DNA of 52,505 bases from Paulinella micropora (Eukaryota > Cercozoa > Imbricatea > Euglyphida): the NCBI GenBank assembly GCA_009731375.1, contig BJOX01000194.1, forward strand, positions 85,066 to 137,570, given 5' to 3'. Under the pieces are notes generated by a model that was given only the letters and a program-made list of their open reading frames with translations, was not told where the DNA came from and ran no database searches. Shown piece by piece: positions 25,030 through 34,178 of this stretch. The stretch's first letter is position 1. Each line of letters starts with the position of its first letter. The position numbers and the translations under genes are program-made.

Positions 25030-26304
25030 ATGACCGCGATGGACGCCGTGTTCGGGGCCGGTGATCAACCGCGCGGCAAGGAGGGCAGTCTGTCAGCGGT
25101 CGTTCGTCGAGCAGTCGCTGTGCCCGTAGGTGTAGCCGGCTCAGCAGGCACGCCTATGGGCCCAGAGGACAGTCTCGGTGACGACAACAGGACGCCGCCG
25201 CCTCCGCCCCCGCTGCTCACGACGCCACCGCCTCCGCCCCCTCTGCTCACGATTCCGCCTCCGCCGCCCCCGCTGCTGACTACGCCGCCGCCGCCGCCCC
25301 CGCTTGGCGAGGAGGACGTCGCTCGTCCAGCAATCGCTGCGTTCATTGGTGTAGCTGGCTCAGCCGGCACGCCTATGGATGCAGACGACAGTCTCGACGA
25401 CGCGGCCCGCCTTCCTTTGCCAACGGAGCAGGAAGAGGAGCTGGAGGAAGTGGACAACAGCGACGACGAGGAGGAGGAGAAGCCTGCGCCACCCGCGCCA
25501 GCAGCTCCGGAGCCGCCGCCCGCTCCCGCCGCAGAGGAGGAGAAGGAGGAGAGACCCGCCAAGCGACGCTGTCTGTTCCTCCCGACCGGCAAGAGCTACA
25601 AGTACTGCAAGTTCCAGCGGGCTACCGAGCAGGAGAAGAAGCGCTGTGGCTGGGCGGACGGCGACGGGCCCGCGATCAAGGTGAGCTGGCGGGACCTTCG
25701 AACCAAGCGCTGCCACTGGAACCTGGAGCCGCTGTGCTACGTGCTGACGCTCAAGCAAGAGGATGGCCCCCACGCAGACGAGCACTGGCAACGTACGATC
25801 ATGGAGGAGGTCATGGGCAAGGACACGCCGTACAGGCCTATCGGGGACTCAAGCACAGTGCCACGTGCTGTAGCCGGCTCAGCAGGCACGGCCGTGGCAC
25901 AACGCTTCCGCCACGACAAGTCGTACGCGTGCCTGGCCTTTGCCTTGTTCAACCTGTGCAACGCCCCCAAGCGCTACAAGGAGAAACTCAAGTCGGGCTT
26001 CAAGAAGTCCGTCGACTGCTTCCCTGTCTTCTACGAGTATCTCGACTGGCTGAAGAAGCAAGGGCATTCCTTGGCTGCAGTCTCCAGCGAGCCCGTGACT
26101 AGGCGCGGCACCGGCTGGCTACGCGACAGGACCGCATCGCCTGGCATCCTCGTCTTCGGCGGTCACGCCTACGGCATCGACCCCGCGCGACAACTGGTAT
26201 TCGACGGCAAGTCCGAAGTGGCCCGGCCCCTGTCCGACCTAGCCTCACTGGGCGTCCACGCCTCCAACAGCCCTTACGAGTGGCTCTCCGTCACGCCACT
26301 CTGA
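25030..26304 (+). CDS. Proline-rich protein with possible papain-fold cysteine peptidase C-terminal domain
   Basis: A 424-residue product from the first ATG of the frame (an in-frame TTG at 25,006 is not a credible start). Residues 1-185 are low complexity: PPPPPPLL runs, acidic stretches, and three VAGSAGT segments (one near residue 280). Residues about 185-424 are globular. SYACLAFAL places a Cys at 301 at the start of a helix, followed by VFGGHAYGID with His 379 and Asp 384. A helix-starting Cys followed by GH-x-x-x-D in the C-terminal strand is the pattern of papain-like peptidases, though no specific family is recognised. It is the leftmost viral gene and faces the convergent gene at 26,402. 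A maturation protease or a deubiquitinase-like role would be a guess. Confidence 0.72.
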   Translation: MTAMDAVFGAGDQPRGKEGSLSAVVRRAVAVPVGVAGSAGTPMGPEDSLGDDNRTPPPPPPLLTTPPPPPPLLTIPPPPPPLLTTPPPPPPLGEEDVARPAIAAFIGVAGSAGTPMDADDSLDDAARLPLPTEQEEELEEVDNSDDEEEEKPAPPAPAAPEPPPAPAAEEEKEERPAKRRCLFLPTGKSYKYCKFQRATEQEKKRCGWADGDGPAIKVSWRDLRTKRCHWNLEPLCYVLTLKQEDGPHADEHWQRTIMEEVMGKDTPYRPIGDSSTVPRAVAGSAGTAVAQRFRHDKSYACLAFALFNLCNAPKRYKEKLKSGFKKSVDCFPVFYEYLDWLKKQGHSLAAVSSEPVTRRGTGWLRDRTASPGILVFGGHAYGIDPARQLVFDGKSEVARPLSDLASLGVHASNSPYEWLSVTPL

Positions 26305-26401
26305 GACAAACTTTGATAGTATTTTTTGGGGGGCCGGTCGGGTCTTTATTAGTAAAATGAGATTTTGCAAACTGATTAAAGAGTTTTTATTAGGAAGATA
26401 A

Positions 26402-27208
26402 TTACAAACTTTCGCGAACAAGCTGTTCTACTCTCGCTCGGAAAGCTGCGATGCGCCTGTTGTGAAGTGCCGTGCGCTTGCGCAAGTGTGCGCGGGCCAG
26501 CGGCTCGTGCTGTGCCATGAGGCCTCCCAGCGATTCTGGCGTAATTCTTGCAATGACCTCGTTGTGGATGTAAGGAAATCTTAGTAGTTTGTCTATGTAC
26601 TTCATTTCCCGTTGGTTTAACACGCGGGGCTCGTAGAAAAATGGGGTGCGTTTCATGCGGGGCATGGAGCTGTCGTCTGCCAGCCACGACCGACCGTAGT
26701 CGCCCAGGGCGATCCACTGGTCTGGATCTACGTCGTTGACAAAAGGGGGCGCGAGGTAGTCTTTGCAAATGCTGGCAATTTCGAGCGGCAGCAGTGTGGC
26801 CAGGAAACGCACGGCGAGATAGCCGGCCGCGATTGCTCGGAGGGTCGCGTCGTCGGTTCCGTTCAATTGTTCGAATCTGCGGTAGGGACCAGCGATAACA
26901 GTGTCTAGGTCGGACCACAGCGTACGGCCGTCCCGCTTCCAGACACCAGTCTCGCCCTCTGCGATGAGTTCCGCCGTCACTTCGTCCTTGGTTCTGGGTT
27001 CTCCTGGCTCGTTGTAGTCGTGTTCGGTGTAATCGCACGTGCCGGGGTCGATGTATTCTGCGTCGTCCCGTCGGTCTGCGTACTGTAGCCTCTCGTGTAC
27101 TGTCATGGGCTCCGCCTGTCCAGTCAGCGGCACGGCGAGCACCATCTTGTCCACGCGGCGTCGCTTGGCCTGTCGAGTCTCCACGCGGTCACAGGGTCGT
27201 GCGAACAT
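26402..27208 (-). CDS. Hypothetical viral protein, 268 aa
   Basis: The frame is open upstream to 27,421, but those extra residues overlap the ATATCAC motif region. The Met at 27,208 (MFARPCDRVETRQAKRRRVD) is therefore preferred. The product has a basic N-terminal patch, a tyrosine-rich acidic stretch (YADRRDDAEYIDPG), and a helical C-terminal half containing LATLLPLEIASICKDYL. The LPLEI..ICKDYL segment looks like the short helical element that opens F-box-like domains, but the match is weak. It is divergent from the replicase gene across 495 bp and convergent with the 25,030 gene. Function is unknown. Confidence 0.7.
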   Translation of the reverse strand: MFARPCDRVETRQAKRRRVDKMVLAVPLTGQAEPMTVHERLQYADRRDDAEYIDPGTCDYTEHDYNEPGEPRTKDEVTAELIAEGETGVWKRDGRTLWSDLDTVIAGPYRRFEQLNGTDDATLRAIAAGYLAVRFLATLLPLEIASICKDYLAPPFVNDVDPDQWIALGDYGRSWLADDSSMPRMKRTPFFYEPRVLNQREMKYIDKLLRFPYIHNEVIARITPESLGGLMAQHEPLARAHLRKRTALHNRRIAAFRARVEQLVRESL

Positions 27209-27702
27209 GTCCTTCGTCGGTCCTTGGATTATGAGGCTGGTCTGGCAGTCAGTCGCGTGTCCTTGCCCAGGGCACGCGCCCGCTGCCTTTTTGTCCCTGG
27301 ACGTCGTGATATGGCCTAAATATCGTGATACTGTCAAAGAAGCCAGTGATATGGTACAAAAGGCAGTAGTGATGGACAAAAAGGCAGTGATATGTATGGC
27401 CCGCATTTGGTCCCGGCGCACCAGTGAATTTCTAGAAGACCGTTACTGCCAAACGGGCGGCACCCTTGTCATCCCTCAGAACAATCGAGTTTTCCTCGAG
27501 CGAAAGTGGTCACAGCCGGAACGAACCTATTGCCATTTGTCCTTGCCGCATATCGAGGCTGAATTTCCGGAAACTTACCGCGCCACAAAACCAGTCAAAA
27601 TTTCTTGCCTTGCCAAAAAAATTTACCGCAAAACCCGTCAAAATTTTGCTGTCTCGTTTGAGTGCGTGACCGACCGCCACATCTTTTTTTGTAGGTGCCT
27701 AC
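27209..27702. promoter_or_regulatory. Divergent intergenic region; candidate replication origin or early promoter
   Basis: About 500 bases without a gene between the 26,402 gene (-) and the replicase gene (+). It contains TGCCTTTTTGTCC (27,288), its reverse complement GGACAAAAAGGCA (27,374), several GTGATATGG / ATATCGTGATA motifs (27,306-27,396), and TGCCATTTGTCC (27,532). The same motifs occur in the left viral non-coding region. A T-rich stretch (ATCTTTTTTTGT) lies 25 bases before the replicase ATG. Confidence 0.55.
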
Positions 27703-30700
27703 ATGCAAGAACACAAGACAGCCATGCCGCCCGTCACTGCCTCCGATGACGACGACGACGAAAGCCCCGCCCTGCAGTCCCTGCGAGCCAGAGCGCGGCG
27801 CAAGAGAAAGAGGGCACAACAAGCGGCGGCGGCCACGGGTGGCGAAGCGGAAGAGTGCGACAGCGAGCCGCCGAGCCCGGTCCAGGCCGCCAGCGACGAC
27901 GAGTCGGCCGACGAGAAGGCCGCTCCTACCAGCAAAGACAAGACGAAAAGGGCAGCCGTGTACAGGTTCTACGAGATATTGGACCTGCCCGCCGTCCGCG
28001 ACCTGTTGGCCGAGCCGCGCCTGGCGCCCGTTCACAAGCAACTGCTGGACTGTATGCAGAAGGAAGTGATCGCGACTGGGGGCTACTGCGTGGACTACCG
28101 CTACGGCAAGGGCACCAAGGGCGGCCGGGCCTACGCTACGACTGGGATGCAGAATGCGCCTATCGCCCTGCGCCGCCTGGCCCTGCCTGCGTTCTGCCAG
28201 GAGGTCGACATCAACAACAGTGTGCCTGTGTTCTTGTTGTGGCTGGCGGAAAGCCTGGCTAGCGATCCGGCCCCCCTGGCTGCCCTGCGCAAGCTTGTAG
28301 AGAATCGGGAAGAGTGCTTGCAGAAGACGGCTGAAGTCTTCGGGAAGTCGAGGGACGGCGCCAAGGAGATACTGCTCAGGATCTTGCACGGCGGGGACCT
28401 GGCGGGCCTGCCCCCATTCCGTTTTGCCCGGGAGCTGCGCAACTCGGTCCTGCACGCGATCGCGGTGCTCAAGCCTCACTATAGGAAGGTGTGGGACTAC
28501 TGCGAGAAGAGGCGCAAGCTGGGCTGGGACCGCGTCAGGCACATCAACTACAAGAACGTCGAGGGGGCGTTCGTGCACTTTGTGACTACTCGCTACGAAG
28601 CGAAAGTCATGTCCCGCGCCATGGCCTTCTTCCGGGACAAGGGCTGCGAGACGATCTGCCTGCGCCACGACTCGTTGGTGATCGAGGACAGACAGAACGT
28701 GGTGGACGAGGCGATGCTAGGCGAGCTGGCGGAGTTCTGTTCCGCGGTGGACTACGGCGAGACAGAGACGAGGCCCCAGGGACGCAAGGACCTCACGAGG
28801 CTGGCCAAGCTCACTAGGCTCGGCTGGAAGCGCAGCCCCATGGTTGCGCAGGACGGCGACCGCGAACAGCTGCTGGAGGCGGAGGACAAGGGCTCGCCGG
28901 CGGAGCAGTTGGGCTTTGAGACTGCCGGCATCTACAGGACAGAGGATGATGTGTACGAGAAGGAGTACATGCATCCGATCAGCTTCAGCAAGTTCCGCTA
29001 CCAGCTGGTGAACGCTATTACGGGGCTAGGCAAGTCGCACGCTTCCAGGAATTCCATCTTGGAGCTGCTGCGGGCGAACCCAGATGCCAGGGTCTGCATC
29101 GTGACCGGCCGGCGGACACAGGCGTCCTGCGTCAACGGGGATCTGGCCTCCTTCCTGGACGAGAACGGCATCGAGATTTCTACGCTGGCCAACTACATGA
29201 ACGCGCCGAAGGACGCTAATGGCTGCTTGTCCCAGCACAAGCGGATTATCGTGCAATACGAGTCCCTGCACCGTCTGGTGGTCAACCAAGGCAACGCAAG
29301 GACGTTGATCAGCTACGACCTGCTCATTCTGGACGAGTTCAGGCTGCTGTCCGACCAGCGGGTCTCGATGCAGACGAACCGCTGGAACCTGCGCGAGAAC
29401 AACGCCATCTACGAAAAGCTGTGCAAAGAGACCCCGCACGTTCTGGTGATGGACAAGGACTTGGCTTCCGATTCTACGTGCTACGACTTCTTCGTGGGCG
29501 CCAACGGGATCGCAAAGCAATCCGAAGTACAGTTCCACGACTACCGCTACGTGCCGCCGCACCTTAGGCGCGATATCAAGGTTGTAGGCAAGCTCGAGGC
29601 CTGGCTGGAGAAGCTGCGAACTAACCTGCGAGAAGGGAAAAAGACGCTCGTGCCCTGCCGCTCGAACCGCGAAGCAAGGGCTATCTACGACATGTTCGTG
29701 GCGGCCGGCGAAGCTCCGGAGAGGCCAGACGCCAAGGGGAAGAAAGTCGAGACGGGGGAAGACGGCAAGGTCGAGGAGGTAGACCCGATCTGGGCTCGCG
29801 GGGCTAGGGTGCGGATCTTGACTGCGCAGACTCCCCCGGAGGAGAGCCAGGCGATGATATCCAACATTAACAACTTGTTTAGGCCCTCGGAACCAAGCGA
29901 CTACACTTCTGGCTGCATCATACTGATCTACACGAGCTCGCTGTGCGTGGCGGCCGACCTACAGGACCAGATCGAGTGCGTGATGCTGCACTGTGCGAAC
30001 GGGACGAGCATTGCCAGGGGTGGTCCGCCCGCTAGGATCCTGTGGCAGATGGTTATGCGCGCGCGCCGTGTGCGGGATAGGACAGTCTACTGCTACTTTG
30101 GCGAGGGGTTCCGGCCGCCGTCCGTGCGCTCCGACAATGCGCCCGTGCGGCCGTGGCAGCACGACGGGGTGTACAAGGAATTGGCCAAGAACTTCAACGA
30201 GAAGCGACAGCAGATCCGGAAAGTGACGCTCAGCTCCAATCCCAAAGACAAGGACGCGATATACCTGATGATGGACGTTGGCCTCCGGTGGAAGGACGTC
30301 GTCGACGAGAGCGGCCGGAAGCTGTACTCGGTCGAGGTGAATTCCAACCTCGTGGAATGCCTGCTGGCGCGCAAGACGGAAGTGGAGCACAACCGGAACG
30401 AGCTCGTGTTCCAGCAGTTTGTGCGCGGGCACGCACTGGTTATGGACGACCCTCCGCCAGAGGAGCAGCTGCGGAAGGCGCTCGACGAGCTGAGGCGGCC
30501 GGCCAGCGACCCGGTGGTGGAGTCCAAGCAAGCAGACGAAGAAGACGAGCTGGCCGGGACCCGCGAGACCACCGACGAAGAGCTCCAGTTCGTGCTGTCG
30601 CAGCACATCAAGTGGGCGGACCTCGGGAGCACTTTTTATGCCCGGAAGCGCATGCAGGACATCGAGAACATGAAGGGCACTAAGCGGAAATACATACAAG

Positions 30701-31419
30701 TTGAACTAGTGGTGCTAGAGACGCTGCAGCTCTACCCTGGCTATCTGCACGCTATGCGCGAACAGGCGCTGAGCGGCAAGGCCATCCCCGCGGACGAGCT
30801 GCTGGCACAGTACAAGGCCATGCGCAAACAGCGCCGCGCGCTGCGCCTGATGCAAGTGGCCCTGTCTCCCGTGGCCGACGCGGTCGAGGCCGACGACAAG
30901 GCACTGTTTAGCGGGTCGAGGGAACAGCGCAAGCAGGTGACTGAGTACGTGAAGCTTGCGACCGTCGCTCACCACGTCATCAGGGAAACTGCGTCCTTGC
31001 TTGGCTGCCAGCTGCCCGACCTGCTTTCTCCCGCCCATCGGCTCACCAACGTACAGATCAACAAAACGGGCGGCCGGTTAGCGCAGCTCTTCCGGGACTT
31101 GGAGATTTCGCAGCGGGATCCCGAAACTACTCGCACGGACCAGCCGCCCGAGAAGGCCGTGATGTGCCTCAAGTCCCTGCTCTCCAAGTTCGGGTTTGAA
31201 CTAGTTAAGACGGGCTCCAAGCGGCTGCCAAAGAACGCGGATGGTAAGAGGCCTGAGATCGTGTCGTACAAAGTAGTAGCAACCGAGGAGGCCGGTGAAC
31301 TGAAAGGCTTGCACGTGGGCTTCTGGCAGCCCCCCGTCCGCGAGCCGTGGCAGCCGCCGGCCAGCGTGCAGCAGCCGCCTGCCAAGAGGCAAAAGACCAC
31401 GAATGACGCAGACGTGTAA
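27703..31419 (+). CDS. Replicase: family A (TV-Pol-like) polymerase domain fused to a UL9-like origin-binding helicase
   Basis: The product is 1238 residues. After a disordered acidic/basic N-terminus (1-85), residues ~95-330 carry the three signatures of family A-related transposon/virus polymerases: motif A DINNS at 169-173, motif B R217-DGAK221 with a following LHGG, and motif C HD at 322-323 (CLRHDSLVI). Residues ~425-800 form a superfamily 2 helicase of the herpesvirus UL9 / origin-binding type: Walker A TGLGKS with Lys444, Walker B LLILDEF (Asp544-Glu545), a TSSLCVAAD strand, and a motif VI-like QMVMRARR at 782-789. The C-terminal ~430 residues are helical and unassigned. Expected role: origin recognition or unwinding plus nucleotide polymerisation, possibly priming, in the nucleus. 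An AATAAA signal (31,424) follows the TAA. A second Met is at 27,724. Confidence 0.82.
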   Translation: MQEHKTAMPPVTASDDDDDESPALQSLRARARRKRKRAQQAAAATGGEAEECDSEPPSPVQAASDDESADEKAAPTSKDKTKRAAVYRFYEILDLPAVRDLLAEPRLAPVHKQLLDCMQKEVIATGGYCVDYRYGKGTKGGRAYATTGMQNAPIALRRLALPAFCQEVDINNSVPVFLLWLAESLASDPAPLAALRKLVENREECLQKTAEVFGKSRDGAKEILLRILHGGDLAGLPPFRFARELRNSVLHAIAVLKPHYRKVWDYCEKRRKLGWDRVRHINYKNVEGAFVHFVTTRYEAKVMSRAMAFFRDKGCETICLRHDSLVIEDRQNVVDEAMLGELAEFCSAVDYGETETRPQGRKDLTRLAKLTRLGWKRSPMVAQDGDREQLLEAEDKGSPAEQLGFETAGIYRTEDDVYEKEYMHPISFSKFRYQLVNAITGLGKSHASRNSILELLRANPDARVCIVTGRRTQASCVNGDLASFLDENGIEISTLANYMNAPKDANGCLSQHKRIIVQYESLHRLVVNQGNARTLISYDLLILDEFRLLSDQRVSMQTNRWNLRENNAIYEKLCKETPHVLVMDKDLASDSTCYDFFVGANGIAKQSEVQFHDYRYVPPHLRRDIKVVGKLEAWLEKLRTNLREGKKTLVPCRSNREARAIYDMFVAAGEAPERPDAKGKKVETGEDGKVEEVDPIWARGARVRILTAQTPPEESQAMISNINNLFRPSEPSDYTSGCIILIYTSSLCVAADLQDQIECVMLHCANGTSIARGGPPARILWQMVMRARRVRDRTVYCYFGEGFRPPSVRSDNAPVRPWQHDGVYKELAKNFNEKRQQIRKVTLSSNPKDKDAIYLMMDVGLRWKDVVDESGRKLYSVEVNSNLVECLLARKTEVEHNRNELVFQQFVRGHALVMDDPPPEEQLRKALDELRRPASDPVVESKQADEEDELAGTRETTDEELQFVLSQHIKWADLGSTFYARKRMQDIENMKGTKRKYIQVELVVLETLQLYPGYLHAMREQALSGKAIPADELLAQYKAMRKQRRALRLMQVALSPVADAVEADDKALFSGSREQRKQVTEYVKLATVAHHVIRETASLLGCQLPDLLSPAHRLTNVQINKTGGRLAQLFRDLEISQRDPETTRTDQPPEKAVMCLKSLLSKFGFELVKTGSKRLPKNADGKRPEIVSYKVVATEEAGELKGLHVGFWQPPVREPWQPPASVQQPPAKRQKTTNDADV

Positions 31420-31534
31420 AATCAATAAAAAAATTATTTACAAAAAAGGCGCGCGCCTGACAGGAGACCATAGAGAATTGAACTGTGGACACATTTTTTC
31501 TTGTGTGATGTTGTTTTTATCTCGTTAGGCTAGT

Positions 31535-31882
31535 ATGTCAGACACACAAATAAATAAGGAGGACAACTCGCTACTGTTCTTTGGCGGGTGCCTGCCGGCC
31601 AGACTGGCGGTAGCCGGCCTGGCCATCTATAGACCACAGCCCTGGATGAGAGCGCTGGCCGCAATTCCTGCTGCTGTTTGGTTGAGCGGAGCGCTTGACG
31701 ACAAACAAACCGGATTTTTTGACGGAGAGGCGTGGTGGGCAGAACACCGAAAAACACACGGGCTCCTGTGGGCTTCCTATGCCCTCACCGGACGAGGCGA
31801 AATTTTAGCGGCTGATGCGGCCTTTGGGGCGTGGGTTGCGGTAGAACACAGAAAAAAAAGTTCTGAGCCAGACTCTGTATAG
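31535..31882 (+). CDS. Small hydrophobic membrane protein, 115 aa
   Basis: It has hydrophobic segments around LLFFGGCLPARLAVAGLAI, MRALAAIPAAVWLSGAL, and a WWAEHRKTHGLLWASYALTG / AADAAFGAWVAV pair, so two to four membrane passes are likely. Small proteins with W-x-x-x-H and a following hairpin are common in large DNA viruses, but no named family is assigned. It ends nine bases before the RNR gene and is probably co-expressed with it. Confidence 0.65.
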   Translation: MSDTQINKEDNSLLFFGGCLPARLAVAGLAIYRPQPWMRALAAIPAAVWLSGALDDKQTGFFDGEAWWAEHRKTHGLLWASYALTGRGEILAADAAFGAWVAVEHRKKSSEPDSV

Positions 31883-31891
31883 ACTTGGCAA

Positions 31892-34159
31892 ATGCAAGTG
31901 ACCAAAAGAAATGGAACTACGCAGGCCATTTCGTTCGATAAAATATTGGAAAGAGTTACTGGCCTGTCAAAAGATTTGCATGCATGCGACCCCGTCCTTG
32001 TGTCCCAAAAGGTCGTGGCGGGCCTGTACGACCTCGTCAGCACGAGCGAACTCGACTCGCTGGCCGCGTCAACGTGTGCGTCGCTCGCGATTTCTCACCC
32101 GGCGTACGGAGAGCTGGGTGGTCGTCTCCTCGCCTCCAACCACTCCAAGCAGTGCCCGCCGACCTTCAGCGCGGCCATGGAAAAGCTTAGGTGGGGCATG
32201 GAACCGGGCTATTCAATTTTTGTAGACCAGAACGCCGGGCAGCTCAACGCCATGATCGAGGCCCGCCGAGACATGCTGTATGACTATTTCGGGTATTCGA
32301 CCCTGCTGAAATCTTACCTGCTCAAAGACAGCCAGGGCCGCGCGTGCGAGACGGCCCAGTACCTCTGGCTTAGAGTTAGTACCAACTTACACCGCCGCGA
32401 GTCCAAAGAGCCGCTGAAACGCATCAAAGAAACTTATGACCTCATGTCATTGCAATTCTATACTCACGCGAGTCCAACCTTATTTAACAGCGGGCTGAGA
32501 AGAGCGGGCCAGCTTTCTAGCTGCTTTTTGCTTCCGGTTAAGGGTGACTCGCTGAGCGAGATCTATGACACGATCAAAGATGTTGCTCTTATCAGCAAGG
32601 GGGGCGGCGGTATTGGTCTGCACCTCGGCTGTGTGAGGGCCAAGGGGTCCTTGATACGCAGCACTTCCGGATTTTCAGATGGTGTGATTCCGTTGTGTAA
32701 AGTGCTAAACGAGACCGCCCGCTACGCAAATCAGGCCGGGAAGCGAAAGGGGGCGATCGCGGTCTACCTGCCTGTACATCACCCCGACGTCTTCGAGTGG
32801 CTGGACCTTAAAAAAACCACTGGCTCCGAAGAACTGCGAGCCCGGGACTTGTTTCTAGGGCTGACAGTACCAGACCTGTTTATGGAGCGGGTCGAGAATG
32901 ACGGGGACTGGAGCCTTTTTTGCCCGGACGAGACCGGCGTAGGTGACCTGGACGGCCTCCACGGCAAGGAGTTCGAGTCCCAGTACAAACGCGCCGAGAG
33001 GTTGGGCCTGGCGAGGCGCACCGTCAAGGCTCGCGAGCTCTGGAGCGCCGTCTGCCGTGCACAGATCGAATCGGGCGGGGTTCCTTACATTATGTACAAG
33101 GACGCGGTGAATGCCAAGTCGAACCAAAAGAACTTGGGCACGATTCGCTGTAGCAATCTGTGCGCAGAGGTGGTTCAGTACAGCTCCGGTGGCGAGTGTG
33201 GCGAGCACAGCGTGTGTAACTTGGCCTCTATCGCGCTGCCCAAGTTCGTGTCGGAGGACCGCAAGTCCTTTAATTTCGAGCTGCTGCGGTCGTGCGTGCG
33301 TGTAGCCATCAGGAATCTCGACACGGTCATCGACATTACAGACTATCCCACGGAGGAAGCCAGACGCAGCAACCTCTTGCATCGTCCGGTGGCCCTTGGT
33401 GTCAATGGCCTGGCCGACGTGTTTGCTCTGATGAAGATGCCATGGGACTCAACAGAGGCACAGAAGCTCAATGTCAAGATCGCGCATGAGCTGTACTATA
33501 GTGCTCTCTGGGCGTCCTGTGAACTGGCACAGGAGAAGGGTGCTTACAAGAGTTTCGGCGGGTCTCCTGCTAGCCAGGGGCTCCTGCAGTTCGATCTGTG
33601 GCCCGGTAGGCAGCAGACAGACGACCGCTGGGACTCGCTCCGACTAAGCATCACCAAGTATGGGCTACGAAACTCGCAGCTCATCGCCCTGATGCCGACC
33701 GCCACGACTGCTCAAATCCTGGGCAATTTCGTTTCGTTTGAGCCTCCCCACTCGAACATCTTTGTGCGCCGTGTGCTCTCTGGCGAACACGTAGTGTGGA
33801 ACAAACACCTTGTACGGGAGCTAGAAGAGCGCGGCCTTTGGAACGACCAGCTCCGTGATAAAATCGTCGCCGACGGCGGGAGCGTGCAAAACTGCGACCT
33901 ACCCGACGACATCCGGAAAATCTACAAGACTGTGTGGGAGATCCCCTTGCGCTTGCAGCTGCACTTGGCGGCCGACCGCGGCCCGTTTGTATGCGGCTCG
34001 CAGTCGCTCAACTTGCACGTGACAAATCCTACCGAGCGCAGAGTCAGCAGCGCTTTGTTCTACGCGTGGCAGCTCGGTCTCAAAACTACGTATTACATAC
34101 GAACCCAGGCCGCTAGCAAGGCCCTGGGGCCGGCCGACTGTGCTGTCTGTGTAGCTTGA
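31892..34159 (+). CDS. Class I ribonucleoside-diphosphate reductase, large subunit
   Basis: The product is 755 residues, full length for the family. An N-terminal ATP-cone (1-90, VTKRNGTTQAISFDKI) precedes the R1 barrel. Catalytic residues are present: Cys211 (SSCFLLPV), Asn422-Cys424-Glu426 (SNLCAEV), Cys442 (SVCNLAS), and the radical-transfer pair Tyr734-Tyr735 (KTTYYIRTQ). The C-terminal redox pair CAVC (750-753) is intact. It would reduce NDPs to dNDPs to feed viral DNA synthesis and needs a small subunit, which is absent from the window, so the host R2 protein may be used. It is convergent with the gene at 34,179 (19-base gap). The reading frame is undamaged, so the enzyme could be active. 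Confidence 0.95.
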   Translation: MQVTKRNGTTQAISFDKILERVTGLSKDLHACDPVLVSQKVVAGLYDLVSTSELDSLAASTCASLAISHPAYGELGGRLLASNHSKQCPPTFSAAMEKLRWGMEPGYSIFVDQNAGQLNAMIEARRDMLYDYFGYSTLLKSYLLKDSQGRACETAQYLWLRVSTNLHRRESKEPLKRIKETYDLMSLQFYTHASPTLFNSGLRRAGQLSSCFLLPVKGDSLSEIYDTIKDVALISKGGGGIGLHLGCVRAKGSLIRSTSGFSDGVIPLCKVLNETARYANQAGKRKGAIAVYLPVHHPDVFEWLDLKKTTGSEELRARDLFLGLTVPDLFMERVENDGDWSLFCPDETGVGDLDGLHGKEFESQYKRAERLGLARRTVKARELWSAVCRAQIESGGVPYIMYKDAVNAKSNQKNLGTIRCSNLCAEVVQYSSGGECGEHSVCNLASIALPKFVSEDRKSFNFELLRSCVRVAIRNLDTVIDITDYPTEEARRSNLLHRPVALGVNGLADVFALMKMPWDSTEAQKLNVKIAHELYYSALWASCELAQEKGAYKSFGGSPASQGLLQFDLWPGRQQTDDRWDSLRLSITKYGLRNSQLIALMPTATTAQILGNFVSFEPPHSNIFVRRVLSGEHVVWNKHLVRELEERGLWNDQLRDKIVADGGSVQNCDLPDDIRKIYKTVWEIPLRLQLHLAADRGPFVCGSQSLNLHVTNPTERRVSSALFYAWQLGLKTTYYIRTQAASKALGPADCAVCVA

Positions 34160-34178
34160 AGCACTTTTTTTTAATTAA

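Noticed and set aside
27595-28668. 357-aa minus-strand ORF opposite the replicase
   Set aside because: Shadow of the GC-rich replicase frame; no motif, and it overlaps the motif-bearing domain.
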